Shown here: positions 23,430-33,454 of the stretch, piece after piece | How the letters are laid out: each line of letters begins with the position of its first letter | Position numbering within the stretch: position 1 is the first letter of the stretch | Source of the DNA: Silene conica | Taxonomy: Eukaryota; Streptophyta; Magnoliopsida; Caryophyllales; Caryophyllaceae | Direction: 5' to 3' | Length of the DNA: 64,000 nucleotides | Assembly (NCBI GenBank): GCA_029255685.2 | Contig: CM055311.2 | Location: 7,259,031 to 7,323,030, forward strand | The notes under the pieces: model-generated | What the model was told of the DNA's origin: nothing | Database searches by the model: none | Seen by the model: only the letters and a program-made list of their open reading frames with translations | Made by a program: the position numbers and the translations under genes

Positions 23430-23712
23430 AAAACAAGAGTTAGCTCAAGTGATAAATTTCTCATTGTAGACGGAAGGTATCCGTCACAAGGAGAAGACGG
23501 ATACCATTTTGTCTCACAAAATACCCATTTAGAGGAGAGAGGAAAGCACATGGAGATGCCACACCTTGTCCCCTATTCGTTCTCCTATTCGTTTTGTGAG
23601 TGTCATTATCCGTCTCTCCACCCGACCCGTCACAAGCAAGACTAACTGAATAAGTAATAGGTTCAATTCTTACCAGCGAATTAATGCGCTCATTTGAACT
23701 CGAAAAAAAAAA
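23430..23712 (+). mobile_element. SINE with target-site duplication, probably carrying an internal insertion
   Basis: An A-box-like GAGTTAGCTCAAGTGAT (about 23437-23453) and a B-box-like GGTTCAATTCTT (23660) are pol III promoter signs. The 3' end is an A-run at 23703-23712. Flanks AAAAAGAGAAGTAA are duplicated on both sides (23411 and about 23708). Normal A-B spacing is 30-40 bp, but here it is about 210 bp. The middle holds GACGG/CCGTC inverted words (GACGGAAGGTATCCGTC, CCGTCACAAGCAAGACT), so a small MITE may have landed inside. Confidence 0.55.
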
Positions 23713-24523
23713 AGAGAAGTAAATGTAATGATAAACAGTAGGTGGTTGGTTGAATAGATGTTTAATGTTTAATGCCAAGGTTGTTGAGCAAATACCAATA
23801 AAATAATAAATGCTGCAACGTCCCTCTGAAAAACAGCAATAAAGCTAAAGCCTCTCTCTTGAGTCTTGACCTGGACTGCAGTCTGCAGTATTTGGGTCGT
23901 ATTCTTTAATTCATTCCCTCACTTCCAAACTACATACATTAACATTACATTATGTTTGCTTAGCACGTGGGTGTTTTATCTGCTTCTGCCCACCATTGTT
24001 GTACTTTGTAAGCTTTCCAACCAAATTCCCACTTCACTTCACTTCTTTTTAATTTGTAATAAAATGTAATTTTGACTGATACTTCCGTCTTATATGAGAA
24101 TCTGTGACTTGTATAATTACAAGTTTACAACTACATAGTACTTAATAATACAGTGCTGAGTATCTAGGTTGCCCACACATTTTATACCCTTTTAAATTGA
24201 TTAATTAAATTTCTGAGCCAATGTTTTTGCAATTCATAAATGTGGCTTCCCATAATAAATGCTGTAATATTTCTGGTGAGATTTATATATTATTGTGAAT
24301 TATGAATATTTGGACCACTTCAATTTCTGGCTAATTATTAATGTCTGCATTTGCAGTGTTGTTGTAGCATGGTTGTCATATTTGTCTTGCTCATTTTCTT
24401 CAGATTCCATTCTTCAAACATTTTGAAGTTTTATTCCTAACCCCATATTATTACAAATTTGATCTGGGTATTCAGTATAATGCTGATCAGAGGAACAAGG
24501 GTTTCTCAAACTGCATTAACAGA
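23713..24523 (+). promoter_or_regulatory. Upstream region of the LRR receptor kinase gene
   Basis: AT-rich, non-coding, with no repeat recognised. It should contain the promoter and 5' UTR. No single TATA box can be assigned with confidence. Confidence 0.4.
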
Positions 24524-27500
24524 ATGACAACATTCCAGAAACAGAAGCAGCTTCATGTGCTTCTTCTATTGCTCATTCTTTTGTTTACGGGGTTTATTAT
24601 GCCAGTGTTTCCGGCAACCAGATCAGAAAAACAAATTTTGTTGCTTTTCAAAGGTAATATATCAGATGACCCACTTGATGTTTTGAGTTCTTGGTCTCCT
24701 GGTAATGATCCCTGCCTCAATTATTCTGGTATAACCTGTGACTCTAATCGAAATGTTGCTAAAATTGTGCTATGGAATACCCATCTTTCTGGGGTTTTAT
24801 CACCTGCATTATCAGGGTTAATGTCTTTGAGGTCCCTCACTTTGTTTGGGAATAGGTTTAGTGGTAAGGTGCCTGAAGATTATGGGAACATCAAATCTTT
24901 GTGGAAGTTGAATTTGAGCTCAAATGCACTTTCTGGGTCAATCCCTGACTTTATAGGGCAATTGGAGAATTTGAGGTTCTTGGATCTGTCTAAAAATGAG
25001 TTTTCAGGTGAAATTCCACCCAGTTTGTTTGCAAGTTGTGGCAAAATGAGGTTCATATCTCTTGCTGGTAACAATCTGACAGGTTCAATTCCTGATTCTT
25101 TGATCAATTGCTCGAGTCTTGTTGGTTTTGATGTTTCCAACAATGTACTCGGTGGAGACATTCCTCCTAGGATATGTGAGCTCCCAAATTTAGCTTTCTT
25201 GTCCTTGAGGAGAAATGTGATGGCTGGAAAGGTCGAGCGAAACCTATCAGATTGCAACAGTTTAGAGTTCTTGGATCTTAGTAGCAATTTTTTTGTTGGG
25301 AACGCACCATTTGATCGATTTGGACTGGTGAACATGACTTATTTCAATGTTTCTCATAATGGGTTTGAAGGGCAGATCCCAGTGATCAAAACATGTAGCC
25401 AGAGAATGAAGTTTTTTGATGCATCAATGAATAGTTTGGATGGAGTGATTCCTTCGGGGATTACTAGCTGTACAAATCTCAGGGTTTTGGACTTGGAGAA
25501 TAACAGGCTTACTGGGAGTATCCCTATCGCAATCGGGAATTTGAAGAGCCTTTCAATCATCAAGCTGGGGAATAACTCGATTGGTGGGACAATCCCGGCA
25601 GAAATTGGCGACATTGAGCTATTACAGGCTCTCAATCTACACAATCTTAAACTTCAGGGTCAAATACCCAGCGAAGTTACCAGATGCCAATTTCTTCTTG
25701 TGCTGTGAGTCCATTTCTTATGTCAAACACTTCAAACAGACGGTCTTACACACGAGTATAACTCATTACCAGATAAATTATGAGGGGTACTCAAGTGTTT
25801 GGGTTGATCTCACATGTAAGACCGTCACATAAATGAATCATGCTTAATTTATTTATTTTTTGTTAACTCTATCATTGCTTCTGAGACCAACTCATTTACC
25901 ATATAATTTAATGAGGAACACACACATATTTGGACTTATCTCACATGTTAGACCGTCTCATACAAGACTCAATGCCAATGACGTTCATATACGGAATGTT
26001 AAGTGTAATTTTTAGCTCTATGATTGCTTTAAATTGATTTTTAATGTATTTGTCCTGATTGTGTCTGCAGGGATGTTTCTGGCAATGCATTAGAAGGCGA
26101 AATACCCCAGGCATTATATAACAGTACATACCTTTCATTTCTCGACCTTCATAGAAATCATTTTAGTGGTAGTATTCCATCAAGTATTGGGAGCCTCTTA
26201 GGCCTTCAGTATCTTGATCTATCAGAAAATGCACTCTCTGGTTCAATACCTACTTCAGTCGAGAATTTAGGAAAGCTAGCTCATTTTAATGTTTCATACA
26301 ATTCGCTCTCCGGGGAAATACCTCAAAGTTCCAACATCACAAACTTTGGGATTACAGCATTTTTTCACAACCCTGGGCTATGTGGCCATCCTTTGGGGAA
26401 ATGTTCTGGTATGATGTCAAAGAAAAAAGCGCTCACAGTATCTGCCGTTGTTGCTATTATTGCTGCTGCTCTCATACTTATAGGGGTTTGCATTATCATC
26501 ATATTAAACAAAAGGACTCGCAAGAAGAGGGAAACGGCTGAGGTAATGGTCACAGAAAGCACGCCTCTTGCTTCAAGTGATTCGAATGTCATAATCGGAA
26601 AGTTGGTTTTGTTTAGCAAAAGTTTGCCTTCCAAATATGAAGACTGGGAGATGGGTACTAAAGCTTTGCTCGACAAAGAGCGTCTTGTGGGTGGCGGCTC
26701 CCTTGGTGCTGTATATAGAACCAGTTTCGAAGGTGGGATTTCAATTGCAGTGAAAAAGCTGGAGACTTTAGGTAGGATCAAAAGTCAAGATGAATTTGAA
26801 CAGGAAATTGGAAGATTAGGAAATCTTCAACACCCAAATTTGGTTTCTTTTCAGGGTTATTACTGGTCTTCAACAATGCAGCTAATTCTCTCTGAATTCA
26901 TCGAAAATGGTAATCTCTATGAAAATTTACATGGGTTAAACTTTGCAAGTACAAGCACCAACAGTGGAAGTACTCAACTATCTTGGGAAAAAAGGTTTCT
27001 AATAGCCATTTCAACGGCTAGAGCGCTCGCGTATCTTCACCATGATTGCAAACCTGCCATTCTTCATCTCAACATTAAATCCACAAACATACTGCTAGAT
27101 GAAAATTTTGAGCCTAAGTTATCAGATTATGGGCTGGTAAAACTCCTTCCCATGTTTGACAATTATGGTACGACAAAATATCACAATGCAGTAGGGTACA
27201 TTGCACCGGAGTTAGCTGAAAGTTCAAGAGCAAGTGACAAATGTGATGTTTATAGTTTTGGAGTGGTGTTACTGGAGTTGGTTACAGGTAGAAAGCCGGT
27301 AGAAAGTCCGTCATCAAGCGAGATAGTGGTTTTGTGCGACTATGTAAGGAAAAAGCTCGAGAGGGGGTCGGCTTCTGATTGTTTTGATAGAAGGTTGAGA
27401 AAATTTCCAGAGAATGAGTTGATTCAAGTCATGAAATTGGGTCTGTTTTGCACATCTCAGGTTGCTTCCAAGAGACCAAGTATGGCCGAAGTTGTTCAGT

Positions 27501-27532
27501 TCCTCGAGTCAATCAGGAATCATTCATCTTAA
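24524..27532 (+). CDS. LRR receptor-like kinase, At1g12460-type, two exons
   Basis: Exons 24524-25704 and 26071-27532 join through a GT-AG intron to 880 aa, close to the 882 aa of Arabidopsis At1g12460 as I recall it, with clear similarity throughout. In order: signal peptide (about 1-31), LRR N-cap with the WS....C..GITC motif, a long run of plant-type LRRs to about residue 480 (FHNPGLCG), a membrane segment (about 513-537), a basic stop-transfer, then the kinase. The glycine loop is VGGGSLGAVY (about 600) and the ATP lysine lies in AVKKL (about 622). The catalytic HRD is HLN (about 726-728) and DFG is DYG (about 746-748). The catalytic Asp is thus missing, as in Arabidopsis relatives, so the protein may act as a weak kinase or pseudokinase at the plasma membrane. 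The ligand is unknown. Confidence 0.93.
25738..25965. repeat. Two small MITE-like fragments in the receptor kinase intron
   Basis: The first (about 25738-25822) has inverted ends AGACGGTCTTACAC and TGTAAGACCGT. The second (about 25885-25965) shares the ACTCATTACCA..ATAA.TTAATGAGG core and ends TTAGACCGTCTCATACAAGA. Both belong to one family of short GACGGTCTTA elements. A CTCTAT.ATTGCTT word flanks the second (25868 and about 26017). Confidence 0.55.
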
Positions 27533-28004
27533 AGTACTCGGGATATTTATTGATGAATTCAGCTAGGGTATTTTAGGAAATTAATCTGAAATTATTTTGT
27601 ATTTTCCTCAATTTTTTCAATATCCAATTCATTGTTCATACCCTACTTGGTATAATAATTCATTGATTCATTGTATATCCAACTCGGTCTTATTTCTTGC
27701 TCGTCAGTCGGCAGTCGTCAGTCGTCAGTGATAGCTTAATAGTTACATGAGTTATTACACTTACAACATAAACGTGAATTCAAAATTATCAATTGAAATA
27801 TACGAATCAACATCTGGCCGAGGACCCAAAATGAATAAACTGGATCACACCCAAAACTTTTGTTGACCGGAATCGAACCTAAACAGAAACAATTCAGCAT
27901 ACTCGGAATCGACCCAAATCCAAATAAAACTGAACTTAACCGAACCTCAATCGATTAAACTGAACCAAACGCCCCCTCAATTTTTTTCAAAAGACAAGAA
28001 AAGT
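27533..28004. other. 3' flank of the receptor kinase gene
   Basis: 3' UTR and intergenic. AAATTCATTG-type AT-rich words and a duplicated GTCAGTCG word occur at 27705-27730. From 27850 there are loose AACCGAAC/GAACC words resembling the hAT MITE family, but no ends can be placed. Confidence 0.4.
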
Positions 28005-28198
28005 GAATTAACCCTATGAACATCATGCTACCCACATAATCTTCCTTTTCCCATTTCCGATCCCAACCAAAACCGTGAGACAATCGGATGCAACTCATCA
28101 CAACAATTAGTAAGTAGGCAAAAGACGTTCATCGCATTGGTACGAATTGCGTGACCTATAGCCTTTATCAAAATTTCCTTTCCCGCTTTGCTGAGTAG

Positions 28199-28408
28199 TA
28201 TTCGCTATAATATTCGGTATCATGTACATAGGAAACCGAATATTTCGTTTTGACTAGTAAATATTTAGCCTAGTATTTTTAGGAAGTAGTTAGCTTATTT
28301 CCTATTTCATAGCTAGTCTTTTATTATATATTGTACACAATTTGACAGTCAATACAACTCATACATACCCAAACTTCTCTCAAAACTTTCGTTTTCTATA
28401 ATTCTACA
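28199..28408 (+). repeat. Copia 1, 5' LTR
   Basis: 210 bp, starting TATTCGCTATAATATTCGG and ending TATAATTCTACA. The start is TA rather than the usual TG. A TTTTATTATATATTGTAC stretch may hold the TATA signal. Confidence 0.97.
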
Positions 28409-28491
28409 TGGTATCAGGAGGTCTTTCGATCCTGTGATACTCGCGTTTTTTTTTTCGTTTTTTCTCAAATTTTGGTTCTTTATCGTTACTC

Positions 28492-31400
28492 ATGACTAAC
28501 GACAAAGAAGGTTCGGGTTCTCACACTCCCAACCCTATTTATGCTGTGTCGTCTCACGATGGTACGGGGTCTAAAATTACCCATGTGGTTCTCCTCGGAC
28601 CGAATTATGAAGAATGGGCGAAGGGCTTTCGGGTTGCGTTAGGAGCCAAGAGGAAACTCGGTTTCATTGATGGTACTCTTAAACGTCCCTCTGTTTCCGC
28701 TGATTTGGAAGATTGGACGGCTGTTAATTACTTGATCGTTGCATGGATTTTCAATACAATTGAGCCACGCATACGATCTTCTATTTCTTATTGTGAAACG
28801 GCTTACGAATTATGGGAGGATATTCGCTTGCGTTTCACTGTTGGTAACGAAATTAAAATTTATCAAATACAGAGTGACTTGTCTGATTGCAAACAAAAAT
28901 CCGGTGAATCCATTATGGATTACTACGGCCGAATGAAGAAATTGTGGGACGACATCAACGATTTCGATGCTCTACCGTCCTGCAACTGCTCCGGTTGTCA
29001 CTGCAATCTGAATTCCACCTTGCGCAAAAGAAGAGAGGCGGATCAGGTACGGGGTTTTTTAATGGGTCTTGAATCATTTTATGCTACTGTACGTTCTAAC
29101 ATTCTTGGCACCAAACCTTTACCCTCGATTCAACTGGTATACTCCCGACTTGTGCAAGAAGAAGAGGTACGTTTATTAACCCAGGCTCGTGATGAGACTA
29201 CCAACCCTATGGCCCTTGCTGTCAGTCATAAACAGGTTGCCGGTTCTTCAAAGAGTAGTCGCCCTCGCTACAAGTGTACCTATTGTACCAAGGACGGTCA
29301 CACAGAGAGCCGCTGCTGGGAGAAACACGGCTACCCTGCTGACCGCGATCCGCGTCGCTCCTCCAATCGTTCTGGGGAAGCGTCTGGTACTACTCCTTCT
29401 CAGGCAAATCAAGTGGTGGGTGAGTCTCAAGTCGCTGCCAATATGATTCGTCTCACTGGTAAGACCGCTCCCTCGTGGATTATTGACACCGGGGCTTCGA
29501 CCCATGTTTGTTATGATGAACGCTTATTTGAGTCCTGTCGTTCGATTCCGCCTATGAATATTGGTCTTCCTAATGGCACGAGTATTATTGCGACGAAAGC
29601 AGGGACAGTTCGTATCAATGCCCACATCATTCTTACTAATGTGTTATTTGTTCCAACTTTTCATTGTAATTTATTGTCCGTTTCACAATTGCTCAAATCT
29701 CAGCATGTGAAAATACAATTTAATAATGTGCAATGTTTAATTCAGGACCTTGCCTCGACGACGATTGGTGTGAGTAAGCTTGTGGACGGGCTCTTTTACT
29801 TGACTATGGAGGAACCAAAATGTGTTAATGCTGTAACGGGAAGCATGGAAATATGGCATCAACGTATGGGGCACCCTTCTACTCAAGCAATGGAGTACCT
29901 TCCTCATTTTTCTCGTCAATTTTCTTTTGATTCGTGTGATGTTTGTTTTAAAGCTAAACAGACTCGTCTTCCTTTTCCAATAAGCGAAAACAATGCTGCC
30001 CATTTATTTGATTTGATACATTGTGACGTTTGGGGACCATATCAACCTAATCGGGCTTGTGATTCTCGTTATTTTTTGTCTATTGTCGATGATTTTTCGC
30101 GATGTGTTTGGGTATTTTTGATGAAAACTAAAGACGAGGTTAACCGTCTCATGCGTGAATTTTTCGCCCTTATTTATCGTCAATTTAAGTGTCATGTGAA
30201 AACGGTACGGAGCGACAATGGCACGGAATTTCGTAGTCTTATACCTTATTTTCGGGAACATGGGATTATTTATCAAACCTCTATGGTTAAAACACCTCAA
30301 CAAAATGCTCGGGTAGAACGAAAACACAGACATATTCTAAATGTTGCTCGCGCCTTACGATTTCAAAGTTCTTTACCTATTGATTTTTGGGGTGAATGCG
30401 TTTTGACCGCTGCTCATTTGATAAATCGAACTCCCACTCGACTTTTGAAGAATAAGACTCCCTTTGAACTTCTTTTTAATAAAGGACCAGACTTAACGTT
30501 AATTCGGGTTTTTGGGTGCTTATGCTATGCTAAAAATTTACATGCCCGTGATAAGTTTGATTCTCGTGCCCGTCGTTGCGTTTTTGTTGGGTACCCATTT
30601 GGCAAAAAGGGTTGGAACTTGTACGACCTTGAGTCTGGTGCTTATTTTCCGTCTCGAGATGTCAAATTTATTGAGAATCAATTCCCGTTTGCAACGGTAC
30701 CCACTGCCCCTGTGTTCGAAAATCCCGAAGAGGATTTTTGTGATACTGACTCCGTCGTTGTGCCTCTGGGAGATAATGTTACGACTGCTGATGTCGAGGG
30801 GGGGCATGGTCCTGGTCAGACCAACGTGTCCACATCAGGTGACGTACCTGAAATTCCTGTTGAAACGAATTCTGAAAAAATTGCAGAACCAGAAACTGTT
30901 AGCTCTGAAACTGAAACAGCTCGTGATGCTCGCAATAGTGCCGAGAATGCTTCAGTTTCTGATGTCAATGATTTGGGTCGAGGTCGCCGCACCAAATTCG
31001 AGAATTCTCGCAACAAAGGTTACGTGAGTTGGGATAAAATTGATGAAATCATTAACACAACTTTGGTTCCTTCACAACAGCTCACTACACCAATTTCCGT
31101 CAAAGGTACTCCTTATCCCATTGCTCATTATGTTAATTGTGATAAATTTTCGATTGCCCATCAACATTTCCTTGCAGCTATTTCTGATGAAACAGAACCG
31201 ACATCTTTTAAAGAAGCCGTCTGCAATTCGAAATGGAAACGCGCTATGGAAGAAGAAATTGACGCCCTTGAGGCCAATAACACTTGGTCTGTGGTCGATT
31301 TGCCTAGTGATAAAAAGGCTATTGGCTCGATGTGGGTATATAAAATTAAGCGCAAGTCGGATGGATCGATCGAAAGATATAAGGCGAGATTGGTTGTTTT

Positions 31401-32730
31401 TGGCAATCATCAAGAAGAAGGTGTCGATTTTAGTGAAACATTTGCTCCTACAGTAAAAATGGTCACGGTTCGAACCTTTCTTACTTTGGCGGCAATGAAT
31501 AATTGGGAATTGCACCAAATGGATGTGCAAAATGCGTTCCTTCACGGAGATTTGTCCGAAGAAGTATATATGAGACTCCCTCCCGGTTTTGGTCATGAAC
31601 ATCGGGGTAAGGTATGTCGTCTTCATAAGTCTTTATATGGGCTTCGCCAATCTCCGAGATGTTGGTATGCTAAGCTCGCAACGGCTTTATGTTCCTATGG
31701 TTTTTCTCATAGTCCTTCCGATCACTCATTATTCATTTATCGCAAAAATAATATTGTCATAAATATTCTCGTATATGTGGATGACTTGGTGATCGCCGGA
31801 AACAACGGTATTGCTATCGCTAAATTTAAAGATTATCTTAGCTCGTGTTTCCGTATGAAAGACTTGGGCAAACTCAAATATTTTGTGGGTCTTGAAGTTG
31901 CACGAAACTCGAGTGGCATTTTTCTGTGCCAACGAAAATATGCACTTGATATATTAGCTGAGACAGGTAATCTTGGTGCTAAGCCATCTGCCGTTCCTAT
32001 TGAAGAAAATCACCAGCTTGCTTTGTCTTCGCAACCGTTATTTTCGGACCCTACTCGATACCGTCGGCTGGTCGGAAAGTTGATTTATCTTACACTTACT
32101 CGACCCGAGTTAAGTTATTCTGTCCACATCTTATCTCAATTCATGAAGTCTCCTTCCCAAGCTCATTGGGATGCTTTAGTTCGTGTGCTCCGATATCTAA
32201 AGGGCAATCCGGGACAAGGTATTATGTTACGAGCTAATGGTTCGTTGTTATTGGAGGCATATTGCGATGCTGACTATGGCGCATGTCCCATAACTCGTCG
32301 TTCCCTGACCGCATATTTCATTTTCCTTGGTGGGTCGCCGATTTCTTGGAAAACTAAGAAGCAAGTTACTGTGTCACGTTCCTCTGCTGAGTCAGAATAC
32401 CGTGCTATGGCTTCCGCTACTTGTGAAATTCTCTGGTTAAAAGGCTTGCTTCGAAGCTTGGGGTTTGAACACTCCACGGCCGTACCATTACATTGCGATA
32501 GCGAAGCGGCGTTACATATTTCAAATAATCCCGTCTTTCATGAGCGTACCAAACATATTGAGATTGACTGTCACTTCGTTCGTGATGAGATACTTCGTGG
32601 CACTATTTCCCCTCGTTATATTAACACCACTGCTCAACTCGCTGATATTCTTACGAAGGCTCTTGGGCGTCCTCAGTTCTTGACTTTATTGGCCAAGTTG
32701 GGCATTTCAGATCCCCACGCTCCAACTTGA
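28492..32730 (+). CDS. Copia 1 gag-pol polyprotein
   Basis: One frame of 1412 codons with the Copia order. Gag with a CCHC zinc knuckle (CTYCTKDGHTESRC, about 29275-29320); aspartic protease (WIIDTGASTHV, about 29480); integrase with GHPSTQAM and CDVCFKAKQ zinc residues and RSDNGTEF (29860-30240); reverse transcriptase with YVDDLVIAGN (about 31775); RNase H with CDADYGAC and a final ADILTKALG. The polyprotein makes and integrates element DNA from virus-like particles. This is a fossil-type entry, described only as whole-looking. The short LTR and gag type suggest an Ale/Retrofit-like lineage, not certain. Confidence 0.95.
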   Translation: MTNDKEGSGSHTPNPIYAVSSHDGTGSKITHVVLLGPNYEEWAKGFRVALGAKRKLGFIDGTLKRPSVSADLEDWTAVNYLIVAWIFNTIEPRIRSSISYCETAYELWEDIRLRFTVGNEIKIYQIQSDLSDCKQKSGESIMDYYGRMKKLWDDINDFDALPSCNCSGCHCNLNSTLRKRREADQVRGFLMGLESFYATVRSNILGTKPLPSIQLVYSRLVQEEEVRLLTQARDETTNPMALAVSHKQVAGSSKSSRPRYKCTYCTKDGHTESRCWEKHGYPADRDPRRSSNRSGEASGTTPSQANQVVGESQVAANMIRLTGKTAPSWIIDTGASTHVCYDERLFESCRSIPPMNIGLPNGTSIIATKAGTVRINAHIILTNVLFVPTFHCNLLSVSQLLKSQHVKIQFNNVQCLIQDLASTTIGVSKLVDGLFYLTMEEPKCVNAVTGSMEIWHQRMGHPSTQAMEYLPHFSRQFSFDSCDVCFKAKQTRLPFPISENNAAHLFDLIHCDVWGPYQPNRACDSRYFLSIVDDFSRCVWVFLMKTKDEVNRLMREFFALIYRQFKCHVKTVRSDNGTEFRSLIPYFREHGIIYQTSMVKTPQQNARVERKHRHILNVARALRFQSSLPIDFWGECVLTAAHLINRTPTRLLKNKTPFELLFNKGPDLTLIRVFGCLCYAKNLHARDKFDSRARRCVFVGYPFGKKGWNLYDLESGAYFPSRDVKFIENQFPFATVPTAPVFENPEEDFCDTDSVVVPLGDNVTTADVEGGHGPGQTNVSTSGDVPEIPVETNSEKIAEPETVSSETETARDARNSAENASVSDVNDLGRGRRTKFENSRNKGYVSWDKIDEIINTTLVPSQQLTTPISVKGTPYPIAHYVNCDKFSIAHQHFLAAISDETEPTSFKEAVCNSKWKRAMEEEIDALEANNTWSVVDLPSDKKAIGSMWVYKIKRKSDGSIERYKARLVVFGNHQEEGVDFSETFAPTVKMVTVRTFLTLAAMNNWELHQMDVQNAFLHGDLSEEVYMRLPPGFGHEHRGKVCRLHKSLYGLRQSPRCWYAKLATALCSYGFSHSPSDHSLFIYRKNNIVINILVYVDDLVIAGNNGIAIAKFKDYLSSCFRMKDLGKLKYFVGLEVARNSSGIFLCQRKYALDILAETGNLGAKPSAVPIEENHQLALSSQPLFSDPTRYRRLVGKLIYLTLTRPELSYSVHILSQFMKSPSQAHWDALVRVLRYLKGNPGQGIMLRANGSLLLEAYCDADYGACPITRRSLTAYFIFLGGSPISWKTKKQVTVSRSSAESEYRAMASATCEILWLKGLLRSLGFEHSTAVPLHCDSEAALHISNNPVFHERTKHIEIDCHFVRDEILRGTISPRYINTTAQLADILTKALGRPQFLTLLAKLGISDPHAPT

Positions 32731-32737
32731 GGGGGGG

Positions 32738-32947
32738 TATTCGCTATAATATTCGGTATCATGTACATAGGAAACCGAATATTTCGTTTTGACTAGTAAA
32801 TATTTAGCCTAGTATTTTTAGGAAGTAGTTAGCTTATTTCCTATTTCATAGCTAGTCTTTTATTATATATTGTACACAATTTGACAGTCAATACAACTCA
32901 TACATACTCAAACTTCTCTCAAAACTTTCGTTTTCTATAATTCTACA
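32738..32947 (+). repeat. Copia 1, 3' LTR
   Basis: 210 bp, nearly identical to the 5' LTR. It is followed at once by the AGTAG target duplication. Confidence 0.97.
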
Positions 32948-33020
32948 AGTAGCAACCCTGTCATCCTTGTAACCTCTTGCTAATCTTGTCCCGAACAATC
33001 TTAGTAACTACCTTAAGTTC

Positions 33021-33415
33021 ATAATTGAGCAAAATGTGTACATAAAGAGCAATTGTGTTTTGTTTTTTTTTTTTCGTTTAAGCCTATGCAATCTCTAAAC
33101 CCGTCAAATTATGTCGCGTCTCGAAAATCGGACCTATTTTTCTAGGATTAAGGCCCCAAAATTTCGACCCAAATACGAAATTAACCGTTATTTTTGGTCG
33201 AGATACGGCTACTTGGTTCAAATGTAAATCCAAAAATTACTAAAATATTAATATTTATATATGACTCCTATATTTGAAATAATAGTTTAAAAATTGTTAT
33301 TTTTAGTACTTAAATCACCAACATAATTAAAAAATTAATACTATAACTTTTATAACATATAATAAAATAATTATTAAAAGAACTTAATTCTTATAGTTAT
33401 GTCAATAATGAATGT

Positions 33416-33454
<39 letters not shown>
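33021..33454. other. AT-rich spacer with (TCAA)n
   Basis: No gene seen. A (TCAA)n tract of about eight units (33420-33452) ends next to the Helitron start. Confidence 0.6.

Larger units (their letters stand above)
28199..32947 (+). mobile_element. Young, whole-looking Ty1/copia element
   Basis: LTRs of 210 bp at both ends, a 5-bp target duplication AGTAG (28194-28198 and 32948-32952), a primer-binding site TGGTATCAGGAG right after the 5' LTR and a purine tract GAGGGGGGG just before the 3' LTR. One long gag-pol frame is uninterrupted. The LTRs differ at about one position; with the often-used rate of 1.3e-8 per site per year this means roughly 0.2 million years or less. It looks whole. Confidence 0.97.
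28005..33020 (-). mobile_element. L1-type LINE remnant split by a Copia insertion
   Basis: On the minus strand, 33010-32953 followed by 28198-28005 read like the C-terminal part of plant L1 reverse transcriptase. Recognisable pieces are KISKRLQG, ILIKAIGHAIRTNAMNVFC, CCDELHPIVSRFWLG. At least one stop and one frame shift are present (TGA where Trp is usual after RLQG; a shift before ILIKAIG), so it is dead. The Copia element at 28199-32947 sits in the middle, with its target duplication AGTAG inside the LINE sequence. Only about 250 bp of LINE is recognisable. Confidence 0.65.
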
